Below are positions 35,256 to 47,900 of a stretch of 64,000 nt of DNA, one piece after another. The stretch covers positions 124,001 to 188,000 of the forward strand of contig JBAWUJ010000089.1 of the NCBI GenBank assembly GCA_037176705.1. Direction: 5' to 3'. How positions within the stretch are numbered: position 1 is the stretch's first letter; each line of letters begins with the position of its first letter. The stretch is from Molossus alvarezi. Its lineage: Eukaryota; Chordata; Mammalia; Chiroptera; Molossidae. The notes under the pieces were generated by a model. That model ran no database searches. It was given only the letters and a program-made list of their open reading frames with translations, and was not told the origin of the DNA. The translations under genes were made by a program, and so were the position numbers.

Positions 35256-37536
35256 TTGCAATAAATAAGTACACATTAATTATCACCTTAAATGTACGTG
35301 GTTTGAATGCTCTGACAGAAATATGTAGTGTAGATGACACAAAAATTGATAAAACCAATGTGGGCATGGGGCAGGGAGGAAAAGGGGAGGAGGGTGTCAA
35401 TGGGGGAAAAATGAGAAACATCTTTTACAGAAACAAATTAATGAATAAAAAATTTTAAAAAACAAATACAAAGAGAAACCTGCCACTTTGAAAAATAATG
35501 ACACAAAGAGCTGATTCTTTGAGAAGATAAACAAGACTGATCAACTCTTAGCCAGACTAAGCAAGAAACAAAAAGAGAGGACCCATGTAAACCAAATCAG
35601 AAACGTAAGAGGAGAAGTAACCCCTGATACCAGAGAAATACAAGAAAACATGAAAACATAATACAAACCATTATATGCCAATAAATTGGATGATCTAGGC
35701 AAAATCAACAAATTTCTGGAAACAGAGTCTCCCAAAACTGAACTGGGAAGAGACAGAAAACTTGAACTGAGCAATAACAACTACAGAATTTGAAGATATA
35801 ATCCAGAAACTTCCAGCAAAAAAAAGTCCAGGCATAGATGGTTTCATTGGGAGTTTATCAAATATTCAAATAAGATCTAACACCCATTCTCCTTAAAGTA
35901 TTCTAAGAAAATTCCAAGAAGACAAAAGACTTCCAAACTCATTGTATGAATCCAGTATAATATAAATTCCAAAACCAGATAGATACACTACAAAGAAAGA
36001 CAACTACAGGCCAATATCCCTGATGAACACAGATGCCAAAATCCTTAACAAAATCTCAGCAAATTGGATCCAGCAATACATCAAAAAAATTATTCATCAT
36101 GACCAAGTGGGATACATTTTAGGGAAGCAAGAATGGTGCAATATTCCCACAGTAATAAATGTGGCAAAACACAAACAAAATAAAAGATAAAACCCATAAG
36201 ATTCTATCAATAAATACTAAAAAGGCACTCAACAAAATCCAGCACCGACCTAGAAGAAAAGTTTATATGGAACTAAAAAAGATCCCTAAATGCCACAGTA
36301 ACCTTCAAAATAAAGTATAAAGTAGGAGGGATCATAATACCAGGTATCCGATTATACTACAAAGCCACTGTAATCAATACACCCTGGTACTGACACAAAA
36401 ACAGGCATATGGATCAATAGAACAGAACAGAGAACCCATAAATTGACCCATATCCTTATCCTCAATTAATATTGGACAAGATGGCAAGAGCATACAGTAG
36501 AGTAAAAACAGCCTCTTCAATAAACAGTGCTGAAAAAATTGGACAGTTACTTGCAAAAACATGAAACTAGACCCCCAACATGCACTATACACAGGAATAG
36601 ACTCAAGATGCATAAATGGCTTACATGTGACTTGTGAATTTATAAAAATTCTAGTAGAAAATGTAGGCAACAAAATTTCAGGCATTACACAAAGCAGAAT
36701 TTTCATGGTTACAATGCCTAAGGCAAGGGAAACAAAGAAAAAAATGAACACATGGAATAAAAAGCTTCTGCACAGCAAAAGAAACAAGCATCAATGTGGA
36801 AAGGGAACCCGCTATATGAAAGAGCATAACTGCCTACAATACACCAGATAAGGGGTTAATTTACCCTATGTATAGCATCCTCATACACCTCAACAAAAGG
36901 AAGAGAAAGAATCCATTTTAAGAATGGGCAGAGGACCTAACTAGACACTTCTCCCAACAGGACATACAAGTGGCCAAGAGACATAAAAAAAAAAGCTCAA
37001 TGTCACTAATCATGAGAGAGATGCAAATTAAAACAACTATGAGGTATCATCTCACACCTGTCAGAATGGCTGCCAACAAGAAATCATCAAACAACAAGTG
37101 CTGACCAGGATGTGGAGAACAGGGGACCCTAGCACACTGCTGGTGGAAATGCAGACTGGTAGAGCCACTATGGAGAACAATATGGTGTTTCCTCAAAAAA
37201 TTAAAAATCGAACTGCCATTTCACCCAGTGATCCCACTTCTAGCATTATATCCTAAGAAGCCTGAAACACCAATCAGAAAGAATACATGTGCCCCTATGT
37301 TCATAGCAGAACTATTTACAATTACTGAGACCTGGAAACAGCCCAAGTGTCCGTTAATAAATGAGTGGATAAAAAAGCGGTGGTACATATACACAATGGA
37401 GTACTTATGCAGCTGTAAGAAAGATCTCCTATTCTTTGAGACAACATAGAGGAACCAACACAATATTATCCAAAGTGAAACAATTGAATCATAGAAAGAG
37501 AGATATCACATGATCTCACTTATTTTTGCAATATAA
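35256..37536 (+). pseudogene. ORF2: LINE-1 ORF2, copy F, EN replaced and RT core lost
   Basis: The start codon position reads TTG (35256). The first about 30 EN codons are followed at about 35360 by 3'UTR-like sequence (GGGCATGGGGCAGGGAGG, GGTGTCAATGGGGG, ACATCTTTTACAGAAAC) and an A-rich tail. ORF2 then resumes at about 35480 after EN. The pre-RT region and palm start follow. At 36246 the text jumps from the KIQH motif to the post-RT region (AAGTTTATATGGAACTAAAA), removing the catalytic FADD. The C-terminal part (36561-37536) has open pieces with [19 protein letters not shown]. No enzyme could be made. Confidence 0.85.
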
Positions 37537-37749
37537 TGAACAAAACTACCTGATGAACAAAACAGACCCAGAGATACAGAATTAGGGTAAAGGCAGATAA
37601 ACCTCAGAAGAAGGCTGGGGGATAACCCACAGAACTCATTTGCAGGTTCCACAATAATGCTTGTGTGTGGGGGACTGGAAGAAGGGTGTCAATGTAGAAC
37701 AAAGGAGAAACATTTGTAACAACAACAACAAAATTAGATTAAAAGAATA

Positions 37750-37935
37750 ATAAAGTTACACAGTACCAGGCCAGTAAAAATAATCATAGTAATAAAGCAT
37801 TGCGAATACAGTCAATAGCAGCAGAATAACTATGTCTGGTGCAAGATGGGTATATAAATAGCTCATCACTTCGACATACATTTTAAACTAACATAATATT
37901 GTATGTCAACAGTAATTGAAAAAAAAAAAAAAAAG
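37750..37935 (+). repeat. Old L1M 3' end with tail
   Basis: ATAACTATGTCTGGTGCAAG, AGATGGGTATATAAATAGCTC, then AACATAATATTGTATGTCAAC and AGTAATTGAAAAAAAA match the terminal 3'UTR of an old mammalian L1M. Plus orientation, A-tail at 37918-37934. Confidence 0.75.
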
Positions 37936-38600
37936 AATCTTTCACACACACACCCCGCACACAAGAGACCACATAAAAATTCGGGCTATCAGCCTGTGTA
38001 TCGCTGACCGATGGGCTCCAGGGCTGTGTACTGAGCAGCCCAGCTGCAGGGCCCTTAACTAGGTCTCTGCTCCCTCTCCCTCGGGTGCCAGGACAGGGGA
38101 CCCCAGGGCCTGCACCACACCCGGCCATGGGCCCAGACTCCAGTGGAGGGAGGAGGGGCAGTGGCAGGGCGAGGTCCAGCTGTCCAAGGGGTGCCCATCC
38201 CAGCTTCCTGTGTCAGCACCTGTGACCCAAAAGCCCTCACAACCACTGTTCCTGAACCCACCCTGCTTACCTGGCTCCAACTCCAGCCTCGATGCAGCTT
38301 TGATTGCCGGAGGAAGGGAGGACCCTGTCTGCAGGTGTCTTCTCCAGGAACAAAATGGTGGCTCCTCATGCCAAGATGGCCTGCACACAAAAGGTGTGCC
38401 CTGCGGGCAAGGACACACAGGGGGCAGGTGGCGGGGCCATGAGCTGGGTCTGCAGAAGTACCTGTCTGTGGGCTGTGCACATGGCCAACCCAGAGAGGTG
38501 CAGTTCTATCCTGCTGGAGACTGGGGAGGTGGGCTGACTGAGCCTCTGGGCCCCAGGAATGCTGCCAGGCTTGTGTGGATGACAGATATGTGGGCTCAAG
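37936..38600. other. GC-rich island, possible gene fragment
   Basis: About 660 bp clearly richer in GC than its surroundings. On the minus strand a 130 bp candidate exon (38400-38271) is bounded by a pyrimidine-rich acceptor (CCTTGCCCGCAG) and a donor (CCAG|GTAAGCAGG), with one frame open throughout (-119 codon frame 38418-38059). Other frames are open on both strands, as GC-rich DNA allows. No domain recognised. Repeat expansions are absent. Confidence 0.35.
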
Positions 38601-38796
38601 TTTTTTTTATTTTTTTTAATTAATTTTTTTGAGAAATTCTACCTGCCTTCTGTGGATGCCTCATACTCTCTCAGGTCTAACTCAAAATGAGTTTTTGTTA
38701 AGGTCCTCAAAATGTTTCTTTCTCTTACAATGCTTCTCCCATCTCAGTTCATTTATAAATATATATAGCATTCCCTAAATAATCATATTTCATACA
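38601..38796. other. AT-rich DNA, nothing recognised
   Basis: A T-rich run (38600-38630) then unassigned sequence with no frame. Confidence 0.5.
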
Positions 38797-39110
38797 GAGA
38801 CTATTCATACACAGGGTCAAATGGCAGTTCAATTTTTAAATTTTGAGGAAACACCACATTGTTTTCCATAGTGGCTGCACTGCTCTGCTTTCCCATCAGC
38901 AGTGTAGTAGAGTGCTTTTCTCAACACCCTCGTCAGCACTTGTTTTATGATAATTTATTGATGGCAGCCATGCTGGTAGGTGTGAGGTGATAATTCATAG
39001 TTGTTTTAATTTGTACCTCTCTGATCATTAGTGAAATTGAGCATTTTTTTATGTATGTTTTGGCCAATTGTATGTCTTGATTAGAGAAGGGTGTATTTAG
39101 ATCCTCTGGC
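38797..39110 (-). mobile_element. LINE-1 copy I, inverted segment
   Basis: Reverse complement of the ORF2 C-terminal region (the Cys-rich part, CTATGGAAAACAATGTGGTG). It abuts, at 39110/39112, a plus-strand LINE-1 segment that itself contains the same ORF2 region further on. Confidence 0.88.
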
Positions 39111-39111
39111 T

Positions 39112-40800
39112 ATAAAAAACTGAAAGCGTATAACTTGTTCATGGAATGGAAGAATTAACATCATTAAAATGTCCATGCTACCCAAAGCAATCTATACATT
39201 CAATGCAATCCTCACCAAAATGCCAATGACTTACTTCACAGACTTAGAACAAACATTCCAAAAGTTATATAAAACTAAAAATGACCCCTAGTAGCCACAG
39301 AAATCTTGAAAAAGAAGAAGAAAGTAGGAGGGATCATATTACCAGATTTCAGGTTATACCACAAAGCCACTGTAATAAAAATAAGCCTGGTACTGGCACA
39401 GGAACAGGCAGATAGATCAATGCAACAGAATAGAGAACCCAGAAATTGACCCAAGACAATATGCTCAATTAATAATTCACAACGTTGGCAAGAACATACA
39501 GTGGAGTCAAGACAGTCTCTTCAATAAATGGTTTTGGAAAAATTGGACTGCTACTTGCAAAATAAATTGAAGCTAAACAACCAATTTTCAGCATACATGA
39601 GAATAAACTCAAAATGGATAACATACTTAAATGTACCTTGTGAATCCATACAAATACTAGAAGAAAGTACAGGCAACAAATTTTTAGACATAGACAGCAG
39701 AAGTTTTACTGATAAAACACTTAAGGAAACAGACACATACACACCAAAAAAGTAAATAAATAAACACATTGGACTACATCAAACTGAAATGCTTCTGCAC
39801 AGCAAAAGTAACAACCATCAAAACGGAAAAGGATCCTGCTATCTGGAAGACCATAACTGCCAATGACACAGCAGATAAGGGTTAACTTCCTAAATATATG
39901 GAGTGCTTATAAAACTCAACAATAGGAAGACAAAGAACCCAATTAAGAAATGGGCAGAGGACCTAAATAGATACCTCTCCAAACAGGACATACAAATGGC
40001 CAAGAGGCATATAAAGAAATGCTCAATGTCACTTATCATCAAAGAGATGCAAATTAAAACAACTATGTGGTACCACCTCACATCACTCAGAATGGCCGCC
40101 ATCAACAAATCATGAAACAAGTGTTGGTGAGGATGTGAAGAAAAGGGGACTCTAGAACACTGCTGGTTAGAATGCAGATTGGTGCAGCCACTGTGGAAAA
40201 TACTATAATGTTACCTCAAAAAGTAAATAATTGAATTGCTATTTTATCCAGTGATCTCACTTCTAGGAATATACTCTAAAACACCAATCCGAAAGAATAT
40301 ATGTACCCCTATGTTCATAGCTGCACTATTTACAATAGCTAAGATCTAGAAACAATCCAAGTGTCCATCAGTACATGAGTGGATTAAAATTTTCTGGTGC
40401 ATGTACACAATGAAATACTATGCAGGTATAAGAAAAAAATATCTTTCATCCTTTGTGATGGCATGGAAAGGCCTAGAGAATAATATGCTAAGTGAAACAA
40501 GCAAACCAGAGAAACAAAAATACCACATGATCTCACTTATTTGTGAAATATAATGAACTAAACAAAGTGCTGAACAAAATTAACCCAGAAACATAGAAGT
40601 GGGGTACAGACTGACAAGCCTCTGAGGATGAATGTTTTTGAGGAAAAGAGGTAAACAACAGAACTTACATGCATGTATGCATGACCAATGAACATAGACA
40701 ACAAAGCTGAAGATGTGGCGAGTGAAAGGGGAGGAGGGTGTCAATGAAGAAAAAAATGAGAAACATCTATAACACAAACAAATAAAAAATAAACAAATAA
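39112..40800 (+). mobile_element. LINE-1 copy I, 5'-truncated forward part
   Basis: Starts in ORF2 after the RT core (AACTTGTTCATGGAATGGAAG), runs through the C-terminus to the stop at 40551-40553 (LICEI), then 3'UTR with GGGGAGGAGGGTGTCAATG and an AACAAATAAAAAATAAAC tail. Short open pieces: 39528-39755 and 39903-40115. It contains stops such as those near 39290 and 39755. Confidence 0.92.
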
Positions 40801-40829
40801 AATAATATGAAACAAGGAAAGATACCCCC

Positions 40830-42765
40830 CCAAAAAAAAAATAAAGAAAGAAAAGTATGTGCCAATGTCCCTGATGACATGGATACAAAATCCTCAACAA
40901 AATATCAGCAACCTAGATACAGCACTACATGAAATCACTTATACCCTGTGATTGACTGAGATTTATTCTGGGGATGCAAAGTTGATAAAATATTTGAAAA
41001 TCAATAAACTTGATAATGAATATGAGCAAAATAAAGAATAAAAATTACACGATCATCTTAAATAATACAGAAAACTATCTGACAACATCTAGCACCCACT
41101 TATGAAATAAACTCTTAGACAAGTGGAAATACAGGGGACATACCTCAAGATAGAAAAGGCATGTATGACATACCCTTAGCCAACATTGTGCTCAAAGGAA
41201 AAAACTGAAAGTGTTTACCTGAAGATCTGGAACAAGAGAGAGATGACCACTTTTACCACTTCTGTTCAACATAGCACTGAAACTTGTAGCCACATCAATT
41301 AGACAAAAAGAATAAATAACAAGCATTCATATTAGAAAGAGAGAAGTAAACTGTCATTATTTGCAGATAACATAATACTGTATATAGAGAACCCAAAGGG
41401 TTCCATCAAATATTTACTACAACTGATAAAGGAATTTAGTGCATTAGCAGGATACAAAATAAATACCCAGTAACCAGTTCCATCGTTAAACACCAGTCAC
41501 AAACTATCAGAAGGGAAGCTAAGGAAACAGTCTTATTTTATAATTACATTAACAAAATAAAATACCTAGCCCTGGCCAATTGGGCTCAGAGGGTAGAGCA
41601 TTGGCCTACAGTCCCAAGAGCTCCAGTTCAGTTCATGCTAAGTGCGCATACCTCAGATGTAGTTTGTTCCTGGCTCTGGTTGGTCATGTGGGTGAAAGCC
41701 ACTTGATCTGTCTCTTTCACATTGATGTTTCTCTCGGTCTCTGTTCCTCTCGCTCCCTCTCACTCTACCCAAACAAATAAATGGAAAAATAAAATGAAGT
41801 AACTAAAAAAAGAAAATGAACAAGGATGTAAAAGACCTGTACTCAGAAACTATAAGACACTTAAAAAAGAAACCGGATAAAAACAAGTGAAAGCATATAC
41901 TAAGATTATGAATAAGAATAATTTTTACTAACATTTTTGTTAGAGCAAGAAAAACAAAGAAATGATAATAATAAATGGCACTACAGCAAACTAAACAGCT
42001 TCTGAATAGCAAAGAAAACCAGCATCAAAAAGAAGAGTACCCACACTCAAGGAGAACGTATTTGCCAAGGATACATCAGATAAGGGGTTAATATCAAGAT
42101 ATATAGAGTACTGATAAAACCCAACCAAATAAAGACAAACAATCCAATTAAAAATGGGGAGAAGATATGAATAGACAATTCTCCAAACAGGACATACAAA
42201 TGCCCAAGAGACATACAAAAAAATATTGCTCAATATCACCAATCATCAGAGGGATGCAAATTAAAACAACTATGAAACATTACCTCATATGTGACAGAAT
42301 GGCTGCCATCAACATATCTTCAAACAAGTGCTGGTGATGATGTGGTGAAAAGTACACTGCTGGTGGGGATTCAGACTGCTGGAGCCACTTTGGAAAAGAG
42401 TATGGAATTTCTTCAAAGTATTCAAAATGGAATTCCATCTTGCCCAGACATTCCACTTCTAGGAATGTATCCTGAGAGCTTGAAACACCAAACCAAAAGG
42501 ATATATGTGCCCGTGTGTCCACAGCAGCACTATTTACAACTGCTAAGTTCTGGAAACAGGCCAAGTGTCCATCAATAGATGAGTGGATAAAAACTGTTGT
42601 GGTTACACCAAAGAACTATATGCCCATGTGTCCAATCAATGGAGACAGACAATAGTTTGGGGAAAACAGGAGTGGGGTGGGAGAGGAAAGAAGGGAGTCA
42701 ATGGGCAGAAACGGGTGACATCCACAGTACTTTCTACAATAAAGATAAAATATAGACTTAGAGTT
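40830..42765 (+). mobile_element. LINE-1 copy J, older subfamily
   Basis: Begins inside RT (CCAATGTCCCTGATGACATG), carries FADN in place of FADD (TTTGCAGATAAC near 41361), is interrupted by a VES SINE at 41566-41790, and continues to the C-terminus and a 3'UTR ending TTTCTACAATAAAGATAAAAT. The 3'UTR type (GGAGTGGGGTGGGAGAGG) matches copy C. An open piece at 42291-42578 includes the Cys-rich C-terminus. Confidence 0.88.
41566..41790 (+). mobile_element. VES SINE
   Basis: Head GCCCTGGCCAATTGGGCTCAG, B-box (AGTTCAGTTCA), GTTGGTCATGTGGGTG body, CT-rich run, AAATAAATGGAAAAA tail. Target-duplication candidates AAAATAAAAT are at 41554-41563 and near 41786-41796. Confidence 0.92.
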
Positions 42766-42974
42766 GGAAAGGTAAGATAAAATAATGATACTTCAGAGAA
42801 AAAAAAATTGGTGTTGGTGTGAATGGAAGCTAAACAGACCATCTCCCAGGACCAAACTGGAATTACAGCGAAAATAAACACAAATAGTCAGAAAGGGGTA
42901 ACTGAAAGGCAGCTTGGTAGACCAATGCCTCAGAAACACTGACTCAATCCTGGTAGGCTTGCAAGGACATGAGA

Positions 42975-43460
42975 GGGGTCCGGGAGCCCATGGTCCACAG
43001 TTGCCTTGGCTAGGACCTGCAGTAACCTTGGCTTGGACCTGCGGCCCAGGTTGTAACCTGTTGCAGCTTCGGGTGGGACCAGCGGCCCAAGCTGGGACTT
43101 GCTGCCCTGGCTTGGACCTGCTATGGCCTTGGAAGGGACCTACAGACCTGGCTGGGACATGCTGCGGGCTCGGCTGGGACCTGTGGCCCAGGATGGGACC
43201 TGCTGTGGCCTCAGCTAAGACTTGCAGTGGGTGCAGTTGAAACCTGTGGTCTTGGCTGGGACCAGGGGCCTTGCGTGGAAGCTGCGACCTTTGGTGGGAT
43301 CTGTGGCCAAGGCTGGGACCAGTGGCTGCCTCGGCTGCTGAACTGCCACTGCCTGGGCTGGGACCTCCAGCCTAGGCAGGTTCCTGTGAACTCTTCTTGG
43401 TATTATGCCCTTGGCTGGGAGCTGCTGCAGCCTCACCCACCCTTAGCTGGGAGCAGAGCC
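42975..43460 (+). repeat. 5'UTR VNTR of copy K
   Basis: About 20 imperfect GC-rich units of roughly 20-24 bp with a CTTGGCTGGGACCTG core (for example CTCGGCTGGGACCTG, CCAGGATGGGACCTG, CTTGGCTGGGACCAG). The same repeat has about nine units in copy B and about nine in R. Predicted frames here (42914-43469) are repeat translations, not genes. Confidence 0.92.
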
Positions 43461-44046
43461 CTTGGTTAAAGTCCCAGGGGGCTCCATAGCACAAAGCCCA
43501 GACAGAGGCTAAATTGGCAGCAGCCACTCACCTTGGGATCTGGCTGAGGGAGTGCAGATGGGATTGGAACTGTGTGGGTAAACTTGGGATTTGGAAGGTG
43601 CTCAGAACTTTTGCTGAGTGCAGCCATGCAGGACTCTGGTCATTTTACTCCTTCCTAGGACCCTGAGGATAGGCTGTGGTCCCTCCCTCCGATATTCAAC
43701 CACACCAGGTAGCCATTGAAATGCTAATTGAGGCCCATTATCAACTAGCATCTGCCCCACCATCCAGAAATTCTCTTACACTGAGCACATGAGGGGGTTT
43801 TTCATTCAACTCAGAAACCAAGGTTCTTCAGGTGAGCACTACAATTAGCCTTCAGGGAAAAAGCTAGAAAATAACTACCATTGCCTGTGCTAGCAACTTT
43901 AATCAGGAATCCTAAAACTTGACAGTGGTGTTTAAAGTGGGTCCACCCTCCCTCATCCAAGCCCAGGAGAGGGAGCCACAAACAGCATAAAACCAACAAC
44001 CACAGTGAAAATTTGGTAAACTCCAAAGCCCACTGTGATAGCCAAA

Positions 44047-44937
44047 ATGGTGAAACACAGAAACAAAATCAAAATGAAAAGACACGAGACCTCTACTGAA
44101 GATGAGATAAATGAGGTGCAGTTAAGCTAGTTAACAGAACTAGAACTCAGAGCCATGATCTTGAGGAAGCCCAACAGCATGTGTAAGGACATGAGCACCA
44201 TGAGTTAAGACATGTTTAAAATTGAGCAGTTGGAAATTAAAAACCACCAAGAAGAAATGAAGAAGGATATATCAGAAATAAAACAACGCATTGGAATGTC
44301 CAAAGAGCTGAGTAGAGGAAGCCGAAGACCTTATCAGAAAATTAGAAGATAGGGTAGAAAAAAATCAACCAATGAGAAAACCAAAAGGAATAAACTATTA
44401 AAAAACAGGAAAAAAACTTAAGAAAACTGTGGGGCAACTGTAAATGTAATAACATTCACATCATAGGAGTCCCCAAAGAAGAAGAAAGTGAGCAAGTGTT
44501 AACGAATATATTTGAAGAAATGGTGACAGAAAACTTTCCTAATTTGTGAAGGAAGAAGGCATTCAAGTTCAAGAAGCACAGAGAGCCCCATGTAAGAAGA
44601 ACCCAAACAGGCCCACACCAACACACATAGGAATCAAACTGCCAAAAATTAAAGACAAAGAGAATCCTAAAAGCAGCAAGAGAGAAGCAACAGATTACCT
44701 ACAAAGGAAACCCCATAAGACTCTCAGCTTACTTCTCAACAGAAACACTATAGGCAAGAAGGGAATGGCATGAGGGAATCAAGGTCATAAAAATCAAGGA
44801 TCTGAATCCAAGACAACTCTACCCAGCAAGGCTATAGAAGGTCAAATAAAGAGCTTCTCAGACAAAAAAAAAAAAGGCTAAGGGAATACATTAGCACCAA
44901 ACCAGAACTGCAAGAAATGTTAAAAGGACAGCTGTAA
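44047..44937 (+). pseudogene. ORF1: LINE-1 ORF1, copy K, early stop
   Basis: ATG at 44047 in the AGCCAAAATGG context. Codons run MVKHRNKIKMKRHETS, then a TAG at codon 28 (AGC TAG). Coiled coil 44170-44380, RRM 44440-44560, C-terminal domain with an open block 44546-44773 (QVQEAQRAPCKKNPNRPTP), and the stop at 44935. About 297 codons if intact. Small indels add to the nonsense codon. Confidence 0.87.
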
Positions 44938-44972
44938 GTAGCAAGAGAAAAAGGAAGAAAAATAAAACAACT

Positions 44973-47900
44973 ATGGCAGTAAATAAATACATATCAATTA
45001 CCATCTTAAATGAAAATGGATTGAGTGATTCCATAAAAAAACACAGAGTAGCTAATTGGATAAGAAAGCATGACTCATCTATATTCTGTTTACAAGAGAC
45101 CCACCCCACAACAAAGACTCATATAATTTGAAAGTGAAGGGATGGAAAAAAAATCTTCCAAGCAAACGGAAAGAAAAAAACAAAAGCTGGGGTAGCAATA
45201 CCCATCTCTGATCAAATAGATTTCAAAATGAAAGCCATAACTAGAGACAAAGAAGGCTACTACATAATAATAAAAAGATCTATCAAACAGGAAAATATAA
45301 CTTTGATAAACATTTATGCACCCAATATGAAAGTACCAAAATATATTAAAAATCTTCTGAAAGACTTCAAAGGAGAAATTGATAGCAATACAATCATAGC
45401 AGGGGTCTTTAACACCCCAACTGCATCACTGGATAGATCCTCTGGACAAAGAATTAGCAAGGAAACAGAGACTCTAAAAAAAGCACTAGACAAAATGGAT
45501 TTAATAGACATCTACAGAGAATTAAACACCCTAACTATGAAATTCACATTTTTTTTGGAGTGCACATGGGACATTCTCAAAGATAGACGACATGGTAGGG
45601 CACAAACTAAGTCTCTACAAGTTCAAGAAGACTGAAATCATATAAAGCATCTTCTCAGAACACACTGGCATGAAACTAGAAATCAATTGAAACAAGAACA
45701 TGCAAAGACATTTGAACACATGGAAGCTAAATAGCATGTTATTAAACAATGAATGGCTTACCGAGGAGATCAAGGAAGAAATTTAAAAATTCCTGGAAAA
45801 CAATGAAAATGAAGACACAACAACACGAAATCTACAGGATGCAGTGAAAGCAGTTCTGAGAGGAAAGTTCATAGCCCTACAAGCCTACATCAAAAAACAA
45901 ACAAACAAAAAAATCTCTAATAGACTATCTAACCTCACAACTTAAAGAACTAGAGAACAAACAAAAAGAAAACCCCAGAGCAAGTAGAAAGTAGAAAATA
46001 GTAAATATCAGAGCAGAAATAAATGACATAGAGTCAAAAAAAAAAAAAATTTAAAGGATCAATGAAACAAAGAGCTGATATTTCGAAAAGATAAACAAGA
46101 CTGATGGACCCTTAGCTAGACTCACCAAGAAACAAAGACAAAGTACCCAAATACACAAAATCAGAAATGAAAAAAGAGAAGTAACAACTGACACCACAGA
46201 AATACAAAAGATCGTTAACAACGATGAACAATGATATGGCAAAAATTTGAAAATCAAAGCGAAATGGACAAATTTCTGGAAACACATAGTTTCCCAAATC
46301 TGGAACAGGAAGAGGTAGAAAACTTGAACTGATCAAGAACAACACATGAAATTGAAGATATAATCAAGACTCTCCCAGTAAACAAAAGCCCAGGCCCAGA
46401 TGGCTTTCTCGGGCGAGGTTCACCAAACATTCAAAGGAGAAATAAAACTCATTCTCCTCAAACTATTTCAAAAAATTCAAGAAGAAGGATGACTTCCAAA
46501 GTCGTTTTATGAAGCCAGCATAATCCTAATTCCAAAACCAGAAAAAGACAGTACAAAGAAAAAAAACTACACACCAATATCCCTGATAAACATAGACTCC
46601 AAAATCCTGAACAAAAATACTAGCTAATCAAATCCAGCAATACACTGATAAAATTATCGACCATGACCAAGTGGGATTAATCCCAGAAATGCTAGGCTGG
46701 TAAAATATTCTCAAATCAATAACTGTGTTACACCACATAAATAAAATAAAGAATAAAAACCACATGATCATATCAATAGATGCCGAAAAAGCCTTTGACA
46801 AAATCCAGCATCCATTTCTGATAAAAAACGCTCAGCAATAACAGAGGGATCATATCTAGACATAATACAGGCCATATATGAAAGACCAACAGCCAACATC
46901 ATATGCAATGGGCAATAAATAAAAGCATTTTTCTTAAGAAATAGAACAAGGCAGGGATGCCCACTCTTGCCACTCTCATTTAACATAGGATTGGAAGTCT
47001 TACCCACAGCAATCAGACAGGAAGAAAAAATTAAAGTGATTCAAATTGGAAAGGAGGAAGTGAAACTGTCATTATTTGCAGATGACATGATTCTATACAT
47101 AAAAACCCCAAAGATTCCATAAAAATTTTCTAGACTTGATAAATGAATTTGGAAAACTAGGAAGATACAAAACTAATGTCAAGAAATCGATGGCATTCTT
47201 ATACACCAATGATGAACTCACACAAAGAGAAACTAAGAAGTCAATCCCATTTACCATTGCGGCAAAAAAAAAAATTAACATACCTAGGAATAAACTTAAA
47301 CAAAGAAATAAAGGACCTATTCGCAGAAAACTATATCTCATTAAAAAAAGAAATAGAGGGAGATATAAAAAAGTGGAAGCACATACCCTGTTCATGGATT
47401 GGAAGAATTAACATCATTAAAATATCCATACTACCCAAAGCAATTTATATATTCAATGCAATCCCATCAATATACCAACGGCATTCTTAAGAGAATTGAA
47501 ACAAGTTCTTCCAAAGTTTATATGGAACCAAAAAAGACTTCAAATAGCGACAGCAATCATGAAAAAGATGAACAATGTGGGAGGTATTACATTACCAGAT
47601 TTCATGTTATACTACAAAGCCACTGTAAACAAAACAGCCTGGTACTGGCATAAGAACAGGCATATAGACCAGTGGAACCGAACAGAGAACCCAGAAATGG
47701 ACCCAAGGTAATATGTTCAATTAATTTTTGACAAAGGTGGCAAGAGCATACAGTGGAGTAAGGACAGCCTCTTTAAGAAATGGTGCTGGGAAAATTGGAC
47801 AGCTACATGCAGAAAAATGAAACTAGACCATCAACTTACACCCTACACAAGAATTAAACTCAAAATGGATAAAAGATTTAAATGTGACTCATGTTCGATA

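Larger units (their letters stand above)
33541..37745 (+). mobile_element. LINE-1 copy F, complete ends, chimeric and deleted
   Basis: 5'UTR from the AAGCGAGTGAATAGAACC start (33552) to 34331, ORF1 34332-35213, ORF2 remnant 35256-37536, 3'UTR, and a tail with ACAACAACAACAAAATTAG (to about 37745). ORF2 has two major lesions: EN replaced by a 3'UTR-like block at 35360-35470 (as in E), and about 700 bp of RT missing at about 36246. Its 5'UTR lacks the CTTGGCTGGGA repeat of B/K/R. Total 4.2 kb. Confidence 0.9.

Noticed and set aside
42975..43460. Regularly spaced short repeats that could suggest a CRISPR array
   Set aside because: Units are imperfect and contiguous without unique spacers, lie in a mammalian LINE-1 5'UTR, and have no cas genes nearby.
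42914..43469. Overlapping frames of 73-108 codons rich in Gly, Trp, Leu and Pro
   Set aside because: They are translations of the 5'UTR tandem repeat of LINE-1 copy K.
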